From positions 145,001-209,000 of the forward strand of contig JACVTC010000017.1 in NCBI GenBank assembly GCA_016946835.1: DNA of 64,000 nt, given 5' to 3'. Made by a program: the position numbers and the translations under genes. This DNA comes from Neocallimastix lanati (nom. inval.) (Eukaryota > Neocallimastigomycota > Neocallimastigomycetes > Neocallimastigales > Neocallimastigaceae). The notes beneath the pieces are model-generated. The model was not told the origin of the DNA and did not search any database. It worked only from the letters and a program-made list of their open reading frames with translations. How positions within the stretch are numbered: the first letter of the stretch is position 1; each line of letters begins with the position of its first letter. Of the stretch, positions 1 through 12,359 are shown piece by piece.

Positions 1-489
1 TACTTGTAGATTTGACCGTATCAGCATTTAATTCATTTTACTATATTTTAGGAAACTTTTTGAATATTAAAATTATAAATTATTCATAATACTCTATAAT
101 TAACATTTTATCCCTTAACTTTCCATAAATAATGAATAATGTTTTATATAAAAATTATATTATTATTATTATTATTGTATATAAAATCATATTATTAAAC
201 TTTTTTATTTTATTATTATTTAAATATTAATATGAGTTTCCTTTTTTATATGTTAATAAGCAAAGCTTTTATCAGATCCTATATTAATAATTTTTATCAT
301 AAAATATATTAAATACAAATAATTATCTTTTTTTCCGTAATAATTGAATTTTTTATGTAGTACAAATGACTAAATATTACATAATTGATTGTAACTAAGA
401 TTGATTATGGAATAACAAAAAAATTTTATTATATTCAATAATATATGAATTTATATATATAATATTTATTTATTTATTAATATATTAAT

Positions 490-520
<31 letters not shown>

Positions 521-612
521 TTTTATATTTCAAATTAATTTTTTTTATTATTATTATGATTTAAAATTATATAATAAATAAACTTTTTTTTGTACATGTG
601 TGTTTTCTTCCA

Positions 613-613
613 T

Positions 614-685
<72 letters not shown>

Positions 686-690
686 TTATT
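613..690. repeat. (TTTA)n microsatellite
   Basis: About 19 near-perfect copies of a 4-base unit. The same motif recurs at about 480-525, 24181-24264, 29288-29363, 47033-47074 and 54139-54230, so it is a common microsatellite class in this genome. Confidence 0.9.
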
Positions 691-896
691 TATTATTATT
701 TATTAGGCTCATAAATTCTAAATAAAATTTAAATAAACAATACAAAAAACTAAACTAAAGCCCTAAAAATAATTAATAGTAATAATAAAAAAAAAAAAAA
801 ATTAAATGAAAATGTTCATAATTTAATAAATATTAATTAATGTTAATTGATTTGCTTTATTAAATATTTTGATGAACTTTGGCCCTTATTTTATAC

Positions 897-929
<33 letters not shown>

Positions 930-2575
930 AAAATATTATAAAATTATTGAAAATCATACATATCATATTCATAAAATTAGATTTAATATATATTTTATAT
1001 TATATTTAATATATTTAATATACGTCATATACATTATATGCTCTGTAAATTATATTTTCTTCTATATTTTCTATTATTAACAATTTATTTTTAATATTAT
1101 ATTTATATGATATAATTATTTATTATCTAACTTATTTTTCCTTATTTTTTTATATATATTATTTTTCCTTTTTCTTTTTAAGTAATAGGCAATATCTTAT
1201 ATATTTATTATCCATAATTCACCTTTTAGGAAAATATTTTTTTATTAAATATTAAAATATTAAATAGGATGCTTTTTTTAATTAATAATAATTATAATTG
1301 ATAATTTAATATATTTACTAATGTAAATCAAAATTCCTTTCTAAATAATAATAATAATAATAACAATACAATAAAATACTATAAAAAAAAAAAAAAAATT
1401 AATGGAAAAAGTATAATTTATCATTATCTATTATGATATTATAAATTATTTGATTTTCTGTGTAAAAAAAAAATTTTTTTTTTTTTTTTTTTAACTTTTT
1501 TATTAATTTATTTATATTAAATTATTGTTATGTTTATTCAATTTTTATATTTTTTAACCATAATTATTATGGTTAACATAATCATTATAATCTTATAATA
1601 CACAAAATATTAACAACAGTATTATTATTTATATAATAAGGTTTTTCAATAATCATAATAGTAAAAATAATAATAATAATAATAGTAATAATAATAATAA
1701 TAAAATAAATTTTTATCTCTAACTATTTTTTTTAGTTAATTTTTATTACATTTTTTTATATGTATTGTATTAGTAACACTCTATTTTCCCATTTAAATTT
1801 TTTGTGTTCTTTTTTTAATTCATAATTATATATTTATATATATATATATATATGTATTTATTAAATATTATTAAACTTTTTGAATATTAAATATTACATC
1901 TATATAATTTATATAATTATATTCTTCTTTATGACCATTTATCGATTGTATTATAAGTTGCCATATTCATTATTATATAGAAAGATATTTATATAAAAAT
2001 AGAACGTCACAATAATTTATATTTTTAATTTAAATATTTTATTTTTACTTATATATTATTTATATATTTTCAATAATAATCAAAAAAAAAAAAAAAATTT
2101 TTTGATATATTAAATTATGTGAGTTTAATTTATATAGATTAGATTTGTGGGTTATTATTTATTTATACATTTAAAAATCCACTCTTAATCAAAAATTTGG
2201 AATAACATTAAAATTGAATTATCCGATATATAATTAACTATACATTAAGTAAGTTTGTACATAATTGAAAACATATTTAATATACAAAACAATACCTATT
2301 CCTATTAATATTTAATATAGAAGTAGTAAAATAGAGATTACTACAACTATTAATATGAATTTTATTAAAGATAATAAATTTTATTATCCATGTTGTAAAG
2401 TCTGTTTATTCATATTTATTTAATTTTTTCAATAGGGAAAAAATATATATTTAAATATTAATATGATTTAAATGAATGAATTTAAAAATAAAAAAAAAAA
2501 AAAAAATAAATAAATAAAAAAAAAAAAAAAGCTGACCTAAAAATATATTTATTTCTTCTTCTTCTTTCTATTTTT

Positions 2576-2606
2576 ATTATTATTATTATTTTTATTATTA
2601 TTATTA

Positions 2607-2644
<38 letters not shown>

Positions 2645-2672
2645 TTTATTTTTATTATTTTTATTATTTTTA

Positions 2673-2725
<53 letters not shown>

Positions 2726-2727
2726 GC
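2576..2727. repeat. interrupted (ATT)n array
   Basis: ATT/TTA trinucleotides broken by occasional TTTTT. On the minus strand it reads as poly-Asn with Lys. No neighbouring coding sequence or splice context was found, so it is taken as a microsatellite and not an exon. Confidence 0.8.
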
Positions 2728-3713
2728 TATTAATATTCATATTTATAAATAAATATTTTTTCTTTTTCTTTTAATGGGAAATTTCATATGAATTTTATTG
2801 TAACGATAATCAATATATATATATATATATTTTTTTTTTTTTGAATAATTTATTTATTTAAATATAATCAATATTATAATATTAAAAAATTTTATAATCA
2901 TTTTATATTTAATAAAATAAAATTAAAACAAAAAAGCAAAAAAAAAAAAATACAATTATTATACACTAATAAAGAATATATTTTTTTTATTAGATACATA
3001 TATAACATCAAAAATTAGTATTTAAATTCATTTTCATAATCATTAAAAAGATTTTATTAATAAAAAATATATATATATATAATTTAAATTATTAATATTT
3101 ATTAATATATATACTTCCAATTTTTATTACTATTAATAACTTCTCATCTCATATTTTTTGATTACGATAAAATATATATAAAAAAATATTTATGGAGCTT
3201 TTTTTTTTAACTATAATTAATAATAAATATATATATTTTAAATATATATATATTTATATATATATATAAAATTAAAAAAGTATTTTATAAAAATAAAATA
3301 TTATTTAACAACAAAATATTTAATATTTTTTTTTAGATTAAATTTTTTAAAAAAAAAAAATATTAAAATTTTTAAACAATTAATGAATTTTTAATTAAGA
3401 ATAATTTTTACTATTAATTATAATTCGGTATGACAAAATTCTGAGAATATTTTTCATTTGATTATTACTTTGTCATTTATTATAAATGATTTTGTTTGGA
3501 ATGGGGGATTAAAAAGATTAATAAATTTAGATTTTTTTTTTTTTTTTTTGAATTTCATAAAATTCTCATTCCGTTAACTATTTTATAAAATATTTTGATT
3601 CCCCAGGTCAGGAATTTCATCAAACTTTGTGACATCAGGAAGTAGTTATTTATTTATATTTCTTGTTCTTGTTATTTTGGATTTAATTGTATTATATTCA
3701 ATTCATATAAATT

Positions 3714-3744
<31 letters not shown>

Positions 3745-4855
3745 GTGAAAACTTTTACTTGTAGGAATTGACCTTTTTTTTTTTTTTTATAAGATGACTA
3801 TACAAACTTTTCATATTTTTTTTTTTTTACATGAAAATTAAATTTATATTTAATATATAAATATTATTTTTTTTTTATAAGATTTACATTTATAAAAAGT
3901 TTTTTATATTCAGTACATTTATATATTTTAGAATTATATTTTTTTATTTTCTTTTTTTTTTTTTTTTTTTTACATGAAAATTAAATTTATATTTATATAA
4001 TTATTTATTACTTATATTTAATTATTTAATATTTATAATTATTTATTATTATAAATAAATTACTATTAATTATTCAATCTTTTTTTGGTATAAAGTTAAT
4101 TATGAAGAAAAATATTTAAAGAATTTCTTAATTTCTTAATATTCATTCATTTGGGAGGTGTTCATATCTCAAAATGTGGCTTAAAATAATTTTAAAAAAT
4201 AAACATATAAATAAATAAAATTAATAAATAAATAAAAAATATTAAATAAAAAAAAAAATTAATTATGTTAATAAATGTTTTATTATTACTCTTTTATATT
4301 TTATCTTAATTTCTATCTATCAATTTTTAGTTTTATTTTATTATTAAAATTTTAATAAAATTAAAAAAAACTATATAATATTGAAATTGATATTAATAAT
4401 AAAAAAAAACTATATAATATTGATATTGATAATAAAAAAAAAAAAAAACTATAAAACATTGATATTGATTTTAATAATAAAAATAACTATATAAAATATT
4501 GATATTCTATATATATAATTGTTTTATTATTCAGAATAAATAATATATAATTTTTTAATATAACAGTAAATATGAAGGATATGAAGTATATATGAAAATA
4601 TTTTTTTTTATTGCTTAATATTTGAACTATTTATATTTATTCTGGATAAAAAATTAGTATTAATTATTCAATTATTTTTTTTAATTAGAAAAATAAAATA
4701 TTTATTTATTTATTTATTTAAATTTATTTTATAATAAAATATTTTATAATAAAATATTTAAAGACTTTAACTTGTTTCAAAAATGATTTTTATTATTTAT
4801 TTAATTATTTATTTAATTATTGATTGATTGATTAAAAAAAATTTATAATGTGGCA

Positions 4856-5179
4856 ATTAATTAAATATATTAAGCCACATTAATTACGAAATGCACAATC
4901 GCAAAATGATTATACACATTCCATTTCATTTAATATATAATTGTTATTTATAAATAAAAAAATAAAAAAAAATATAAAAAAAAAAATGGGGTTAAATTAA
5001 TAATAATATAAACGCATTAATTAAATATATTAAGCCACATTAATTGCGAAATGCACAATCGCAAAATGATTATACACATTCCATTTCATTTAATATATAA
5101 TTGTTATTTATAAATAAAAAAATAAAAAAAAAAATATAAAAAAAATAAAATGGGGTTAAATTAATAATAATATAAACGC
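4856..5179. repeat. 160-bp tandem duplication
   Basis: Two head-to-tail copies, about 4856-5015 and 5016-5179. They are almost identical and differ mainly in A-run length and one A/G change (attACG versus attGCG). Each copy carries TTAAGCCACATTAATT and GCACAATCGCAAAATG, which are unusually GC-rich here. The pair is bracketed by AATGTGGC at 4847 and GCCACATT at 5178, an inverted match, so the unit may derive from a small mobile element. High identity suggests a recent duplication. Confidence 0.85.
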
Positions 5180-5454
5180 CACATTTAACGTTAAACTACA
5201 ATTTTTCTAAAAATGCAAACACATTTTCAAAATTTTTTTTTTTTTTTTATTCAAAAAAACAAACTTCATTTTTAAACAACAACAACAATAAGAAAAAAAA
5301 AAATAAAAAATAATAATAATACTAATAATAATAATATATGAAATAAAATAAAAATAAGAATCATTAATGGAATAAGATGAAGAAAAAAAAAAAATTTTTT
5401 TTTTTTTTTTTTGTATTATTCCTTATTCATTTACTTATTAATATTAAAATTTGT

Positions 5455-5575
5455 TAAATCCTATGGTCAATCTCTGAACATTGGAGACATAACATGACTA
5501 ACCCCCAACCTCCCTCATTTAAAGTTCATTTTCCCATCCATCGAAATAGTCATCCATTTGACCTAGTTTTTACTT
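5455..5575. other. GC-richer islet downstream of SEC13
   Basis: About 120 bp stands out from the AT background, with CCCCCAACCTCCCTC in its middle. The minus strand has a short frame starting MDDYFDGWENEL, with nothing recognisable around it. No box C/D or H/ACA arrangement was found. It may be a gene relic or a small non-coding RNA. Confidence 0.35.
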
Positions 5576-6001
5576 CCAACAAAAAATTTAATTTTTTTTT
5601 TTTTTTTTTTTTTGAAGTGTGTGTGTATATATAATTTAGAATATATTATATATGTATATATATATATTTTTTTATCATATTTTTATTTATTTATTTAAAA
5701 AAATTTTTTTTAATATTTATTTTATTATATTATTTATTATTGCTTTGTTATGTGTATTTTTTTTTTTTTTTTTTTTTTTTGCTTTTATTTATGTAATTAT
5801 ATATATATATATTTATATAAAAAAAAATTATTTATTTATTTTTTTTTTTTTTTTTTAAATTTTTATATTTTTTTTATCTTTTTCTTCTTTTTATTTTTTT
5901 CTTTCCATTTTTTTTTTTTTTAAAAAAAAAATAAAAATAAAAAATAATAAAAAAAAAATTATTTATTTTATTATGATTAATAAATAAGTTAAGGTTCATA
6001 T

Positions 6002-6947
6002 TTATTGTGGAGTCATGGATGGAGCATTAACATTTCCTTCAGTAACATCACCTACTATTTCCCATTCACCTTCAAGATTTTCTTTCCATAAAGTAACCTT
6101 ATTGTCACCAGTAGAAACAGCTAAAATATTACCAGAAGTTGACCAGCTTACTCTCCAAACAACATCTGGGAATGGTTCATTTAATAAGTATTTCTTATTC
6201 CATGTAGCACCTGGAGCTTCTTGAGTCCAAATTATAACAGTCTTATCCTATTTGAATATTAATTAATTAATATTTATATTAGTATTAATATTATTTTCTG
6301 TAAAATATTATCATTATTATTATTTATTATTATTATTTTTTTTTTTTTAATTTATAAAAATTGAATATAAATAAATAAATACAATAAATACAATAACATA
6401 AAATAATTATTATATTAAATAATTTACTTACTTGTGAACAACTAGCTAAGTAAGTATTAGGTAAACCAATACTTGGAGCCCAAGCAATATCACGTACCCA
6501 ATCTTGATGTCCTTCAAGAGTAGCTTCTTCCTTCCATCCATTAGAATCTTCCCTTATTATGAAAATAAAACATAAAATTAATAATTAACATATTATTTTT
6601 ATTATATACATATATATATATATATATATAAGAATAATAAAATAATAATTATTATTATAATTAAACAGTAAATTTTTATTTTGCAAATAATTTATGTATA
6701 TATTCGAAATATTGATATAATTATAATAAATTAAAATATTTACTTCCAAATCTTGATTATATTATCACAACCAGCAGAAGCAAAACGTTTTGGTGAATTA
6801 GTTTTGTTACCGCCAACCATTGAAATGAGAGTTCCTGGAATACTTGCTGGTGCCCAAGAAATAGCGTTACAACCAATAGAGTGGGCAGCAAACATATTCA
6901 TATCCCAAGTGCCGTCATCTTTTTATATTAAATAAATTATCATAAAA

Positions 6948-6990
<43 letters not shown>

Positions 6991-7166
6991 GATATTATTA
7001 TTATAGTTGTTGTTTTATTGTGTTCGTCATTATTATTATTATTATTAAAAATTGATCATTATTTATCATATTAAAATTTTATAATAAATAATTTTTATTT
7101 TGATTATTTAAATTATATTTCATTATTTAAATTTTTAAATTTTATTATTTAATTAATATTTTAATC

Positions 7167-7222
<56 letters not shown>

Positions 7223-7743
7223 TATAATATATAATGTCAAATTAAAATTATAATTATAATAACAATAATTTTATTACTCAAACTATAATTAATATATAAT
7301 ATATAATCAATACCTTTGCATGTAAGAATAGAAATTTTACCATCAGAAGAAGCACAACCAAGAATTAAACCATATTCATGTGGAGCCCAAGCAACAGAAT
7401 TAACTATAATTTATTATATGTATAATTTTTATTAATGTCATAAGCCATTTTTCTATTAATATATAAAACATTTTTTTATTTATTATATGATATAATTTCA
7501 TATTGTATATTATATTTAAATGCCTTATTTTTACCTGAAGCAGAATGAGCAGTGTGTTCCTTAATTTTGCTCCATTGTCCATTAGTTTCTTTCCAAATAA
7601 TAACTTTGGTATCATATGAGCATGAAGCTAATAAAGTTCCAAATTTTGGGTGAGCCCAAGCAACTTGCCAAACTGGACCTTCATGACTTTAATTTACAAA
7701 TACATGAAAATTTATTATTAGTATTCCAATTTATTTACTATTT

Positions 7744-7787
<44 letters not shown>

Positions 7788-8628
7788 ATTATTTCATTTA
7801 TTAAAATATACATATCAAATAACTATTTAATCTTGAATTTAAACTTATATATTACAAATCAAAAAAAAAAAAAGTATGTATTAAATATATATTAATAAAT
7901 CATATATATATAATATTTCTGTATGGTTATATTTCTATTTCTATTCCAATTCCTGAGTTTAACATATAATTCAATTTAATTAATATAAATGTATCTATTT
8001 ATTAATTATTTAAATCAACCTCCAATTGTTTAACCATTTTTATAATAATTATTACTTCATAATAATTATAATTTAAACTAATAATTTTTATATTAATTAT
8101 CGAAATATACCCAATTAAGGTTTCAGCTGCACCATTACCACCTTCAACATCAAAAATCTTAATAGTACGATCTGAAGAACAAGTTGCAAGTCTTTTTCCA
8201 TAATAATCCATGGCAGCATCATGCTTTATTTTATTTTTTTTTTTTTTAATTTAAAATTTTAATTTTATCCATTTTTTTTTAATTTAAAATTTAAATTATA
8301 TCCATTTTTTTTTTTTTTTTTACAGTTTAGAGCAATATATAACATTAAAATAAAAATAATATGATTAATATAATATTAACAAATACATAATAAAATATAA
8401 ATAATTAAATAATTAATATTTATTTAACTATAATATTTCATTATATTATGTTTATTTTTATTTTATTAAAATTATTTTCTTCAATAACTTTTGCTTATAT
8501 AAAAAAACTTTTTCATAATAGTATGTATATAACCTTCATAAATAAATTTATTAAATAATTATGCTTTTATTAATACATACGATCATATCCTCATGATGAG
8601 TAGCAATTTCAGATGATTGATTATCCAT
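6002..8628 (-). CDS. SEC13: SEC13, COPII / nuclear pore WD40 protein
   Basis: SEC13 pairs with SEC31 in the outer cage of COPII vesicles leaving the ER, and also sits in the nuclear pore Y-complex. Seven exons on the minus strand give 314 residues, close to the usual 300-320: 8581-8628, 8111-8223, 7535-7686, 7314-7403, 6744-6918, 6432-6552 and 6002-6247. All junctions are GT/AG and the phases agree. The start ([16 protein letters not shown], then [18 protein letters not shown]) matches the SEC13 N-terminus of HEDMIHDAQMDYYG type. Later WD repeats include [40 protein letters not shown] and [14 protein letters not shown]. The last exon ends in [22 protein letters not shown] and a short acidic tail. 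Introns are short and AT-rich; one holds a roughly 47-base homopolymer (7157-7205). The family call is near certain. Exon ends are inferred. Confidence 0.95.
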
Positions 8629-9031
8629 AGTATATATATATATATTATTTATCTATATTTATATTTTATTTTTTCTTTATTTATTTCATTTGAAATTTGA
8701 TTTCATTATTTTAAAAATATTTCAGTATATAAAAATATATATAAATTGGTAATAAGAGTTGGAGAGTTTTAAGGAATTTTAATTTTTAATATTATGTTTA
8801 TTAATGTTCATTTGTTTTTTTTGTTTTTTTTTTGTTTTTTTTTTTTTGTTTTTTTTTTTTTGTTTTTTGATTTTTTAATTTTTTGATTATTTGATTATTT
8901 TATTTTTTTTAATATGATATTTAAATTATTATATAATAAATATTATTTTGTTTATTTTATAATAAAATAAAAATTAATAAAATTATAGATATAAATATAT
9001 AATATTACAATATATAATATAATATTTTATT

Positions 9032-9079
<48 letters not shown>

Positions 9080-9693
9080 ATATCATCTTATAATATGAGT
9101 ACTACTTCATTATTTTTCATTATTACATCATACCTCTACTATTTATAATCTTGTTATTCAATTTAGAAAAAATAAAAAATAATAATTATTTTAAAATAAA
9201 TAAAAAATTAAAAAATAAATATAATTATATTTAATATTTAATAAAAAATATATATATAATAATTAATGAACACTATTTATAATTAATATATGAAATATTA
9301 TATAAACTATATTTATTATATATTACATAGTGTATACACTGATGGAAAATCCAATCATTAAATTAAATCATTAAATACATTTATTTAATATATATTTTAT
9401 TTGATTTTCTTTTTTTTTATTTTTTTTATTTATTAAATGAAAAGAAATTTTATGAAGAAAGTGTATATAATAGTTTATAAAATTATACATATATAAATTT
9501 TTTTTTATTTATACTTTTTTCAATTATATAAAAAAATAAATAAACTTTTTAATTTTATTTATTTTTTTTATTCTTTAATATTTTTATATTATATTAATTG
9601 ATATCTAGGTATCATATATTCAGATAGTTTATTTAAATGGTATTTATATAAAATATAACGGAATTATTAAAATGCTTTAAAAAATAAGTTTAT
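8629..9693. other. intergenic, SEC13-ALG13
   Basis: This spacer lies between the SEC13 start and the ALG13 stop; both genes run on the minus strand. It holds T-runs (8815-8870, 9034-9073) and AT-rich DNA, serving as the SEC13 5' region and ALG13 3' region. No gene or RNA was seen. Confidence 0.6.
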
Positions 9694-9907
9694 TTAATCC
9701 TCAAAGCCCATTAGATTATCCAATATATCTACAAAAGTGTTGTTATTTTCTTTTAAAAAAGGCTTGAATTTTGCATTTTCAAAATTATTTAAAGTAGTTA
9801 TTAGTTCACTATATAAATATATTTATTTTAAATTAGATTTTTGATTTTAAATTAAATTTTTGATTTTAAATAAAAACATATTGGAATAAAATTTTTTATT
9901 TTAAATA

Positions 9908-9960
<53 letters not shown>

Positions 9961-10671
9961 TTTATTTTATTTTATTTTATTTATTTATTTTAAATAAAAA
10001 AAAAAATGGGATTAGATTTTTTGTTTTAAATACTTTTTTTTCATTTTATTTAAAAGTAAGCTTAAAAATTTTTATAATATTAAAAGCATATACCTTATCG
10101 TGCTGGATATTATAACTTCCTTTTTATTCATAGCATTTGCTAATTCAAATTGATGATTATCCATTAATGTTTCATTAGGAACAACAATAATTTTTTTATT
10201 TAATTCTAATGCTTCTAATATAGTTCCAGAACCTTATATATATATATAAATTAAATATACATATATATATTAATTCAATAATAATTTTATATATATACCT
10301 ATACATTAATTTAATAATAATTATTTATTTATAAACATATATATATATATATAAGTAACACTTTCAAATCTAAATTTATTTTTACCAGCATGACTAATAA
10401 TGAGGTCAGAATTCTCTAAATCTTTTTTAAAACTATTTTCGATAGTATTATCAAATTTAAATTTATAAGAACTTATATTAATTATTTCCCCAGTTTTTAA
10501 AATATATTTATCTTTTGGAAAACTTTCTGGTAAAAATGAATTACCATATTGTATGGTTAGATTTTGACAACCTAATTTTAATAAAGCTTTAAAAAATGAT
10601 TCTTGATTGATTTCTTTTATTAAATCGTCATATTTTGTGGTTCCAACGGTTATAAAAACATTTTTAATCAT
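9694..10671 (-). CDS. ALG13: ALG13, catalytic subunit of UDP-GlcNAc transferase
   Basis: ALG13 works with membrane-bound ALG14 on the cytosolic face of the ER and adds the second GlcNAc to the dolichol-linked precursor of N-glycans. Three exons (10386-10671, 10094-10232, 9694-9808) give 179 residues, slightly shorter than the yeast protein of about 200. The N-terminus MIKNVFITVGTTKYDDLI is the typical GT1-family start. The UDP-GlcNAc-binding stretch is split by the first intron: DLIISHAG, then SGTILEALEL, followed by KKIIVVPNETLMDNHQFELA. The C-terminus ends DILDNLMGFED, like other short ALG13 proteins. Reading through the first intron would replace the conserved SGTILE segment with a Tyr/Ile run, which supports the splice. 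No deubiquitinase or Tudor extension is present. Confidence 0.93.
9910..9958. repeat. poly-T run inside an ALG13 intron
   Basis: About 49 consecutive T on the plus strand, within the second intron of ALG13, so A-rich in the transcript. It is followed by several TTTTA units. Runs of 40-50 identical bases recur through the window (7157-7205, 9034-9073, 32191-32238, 47588-47632, 62813-62859, 63285-63329). Confidence 0.85.
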
Positions 10672-12359
10672 TTCTTTTCCTTTCTTTCCTTTTTTTTTTT
10701 TTTAATTGATATCTTCTTTTTTTTCAAAATTAGTAATATTTATTAATTAGTTCTACAATTTTTTAAAAGCACAAAAATAAAAAAAAAAATATAATATTTC
10801 AACAAAAAAGATAATTAATTAAAAATATAAACTTTTTGTTTTTTTTATCTCTTTTTTTTTTTATAATTTTTAAAATTATTTTTAATTAAATTATTTTTTA
10901 ATTAAATCTTTTTTTTTTTTTTTTAATTTATTTTATATATTTTTATGATTATATATATTATATGTTAGAATATATGAAATGTATTGAAACATATAATAAT
11001 TAAAATAATATACAAGCCACAATGTATTAATATAAAAAAATTTAATTTATAATAAAATGCTAATAACTCTTTATCATAAAATATATAAATAAAGTTGGCA
11101 TAATTATAAAACCTAAATTTATGACTCTTATTAGATTAAGAGTTCCATGTGACTGTTGAAAAAATTCTTAGCAAAAGAATCGTTTACCAGATATAATACT
11201 ACGTTAAAGAAAAATATATTTGAAATTTAAATTATGATAAAAGTTGCTCATTATGTCAATTTAAGGAAGACTAATAAAACTGAATGTTAACGTTTGAAAT
11301 GGTCACGACCGCAAAATTGAAAAAGATGCATAAAAATATACTTGATAGAATTATCCCAACTAAAATAAAACTCCAAAAATATAAAAATATTAATTCAATA
11401 TAGAAAAACGCACTTTCATACATATTAAAACAAATTTTATATAATGTAATATTAATAATTTATAAGCCACAATATATTAATATAAAAGTATGTAATTTAG
11501 AATAATTAAGTGCTAGTAATTCTTTCATCATAAAATTCATTAATAAAGTTGTCATAATTATAAACTCTAAATTCCTGACTCTAAACATTATATAATAAAT
11601 ATAATACATATAATTTTTTTTTTTTTTTTTTTTATATTGGCAAATTCAAAAAATAGATAATGAATAAATTTTATATTTTATATATACTAAATTAAAATTT
11701 ATATTTTATTTTTATTAAATATATTTAATAAAATTTTCTAAATTAAATTTTAATTTTTTTTTTTTATTAAATAAAAAATATATAAAAAATTTTAAGTTAA
11801 TAATAATCCTTCTTTTTTCTTATTTAATAAAAGTTATAAATATTATATTTTCATTCCTATTTAATTTTTTTATTTTATTTTATTTTTATTTTATTTTTAT
11901 TTCATTTTTATTTCATTTTATTTTATGTCTGAATAAGTTAAGAATATTTTTTTTTTAAAAAAAAAAAAAAATACGTTATTTAGTCATTAAATATTTCATA
12001 TCAACTTTAATAATATACAACATTGTTCTTCAAGAGTAATATTTTAAAATGAAATATTCATATTCACATATAATACCTTTATAAATAAGAAAAAAAGATT
12101 TTTTTTGAATATTATAGCATATAAATTTTCACTGTTTAAATAAATATATATATATATATATATTTAATTTATTAATTAATTATTTATTTATTTATATAAT
12201 TTTTTTTTTCTACGCTTTAAAATAAAAATTATATATATCTATTTTTTTTTTTTTTAAATATATGTATATATTATATTTATTAGTAAAAGTATTAATACCA
12301 TTATAATTATTATTATTATTGTTATTTATACTTTTTTTTTATGAAGACTTTCATAAATT
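10672..12359. other. divergent intergenic region, ALG13 / C2CD3-like
   Basis: The spacer between two divergently transcribed genes presumably holds both promoters. The only structure is a pair of direct repeats (10985-11130 and 11452-11590) around a slightly GC-richer core (11130-11400). No open frame with family resemblance was seen. Confidence 0.6.
10985..11590. repeat. direct-repeat pair around a 330-bp core
   Basis: Two direct copies of about 130-145 bp (10985-11130 and 11452-11590) share AAGCCACAAT, TATTAATATAAAA, a stretch close to ATAAAGTTGGCATAATTATA, and a GACTCT end. By eye they are about three quarters to four fifths identical, so old. A further copy lies inverted at 38795-38905. 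The arrangement could be a miniature terminal-repeat element (TRIM-like fossil) or two independent insertions of one short dispersed repeat. No coding content was seen in the core. Confidence 0.5.

Larger units (their letters stand above)
1..6001. other. gene-free AT-rich stretch
   Basis: No coding region with family resemblance is visible on either strand. The stretch holds A/T homopolymers, TTTA microsatellites (about 480-525 and 613-690), an interrupted ATT array (about 2576-2727), a roughly 40-bp imperfect tandem repeat (about 4365-4500), the 160-bp tandem duplication listed separately, and a short GC-richer islet near 5455-5575. Open frames here are runs of Lys, Asn, Phe or Ile codons produced by simple sequence. 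Confidence 0.7.

Noticed and set aside
847-1080. 77-residue frame with a Lys run and hydrophobic end
   Set aside because: Composed of an A homopolymer and AT-rich DNA; no family resemblance or splice context.
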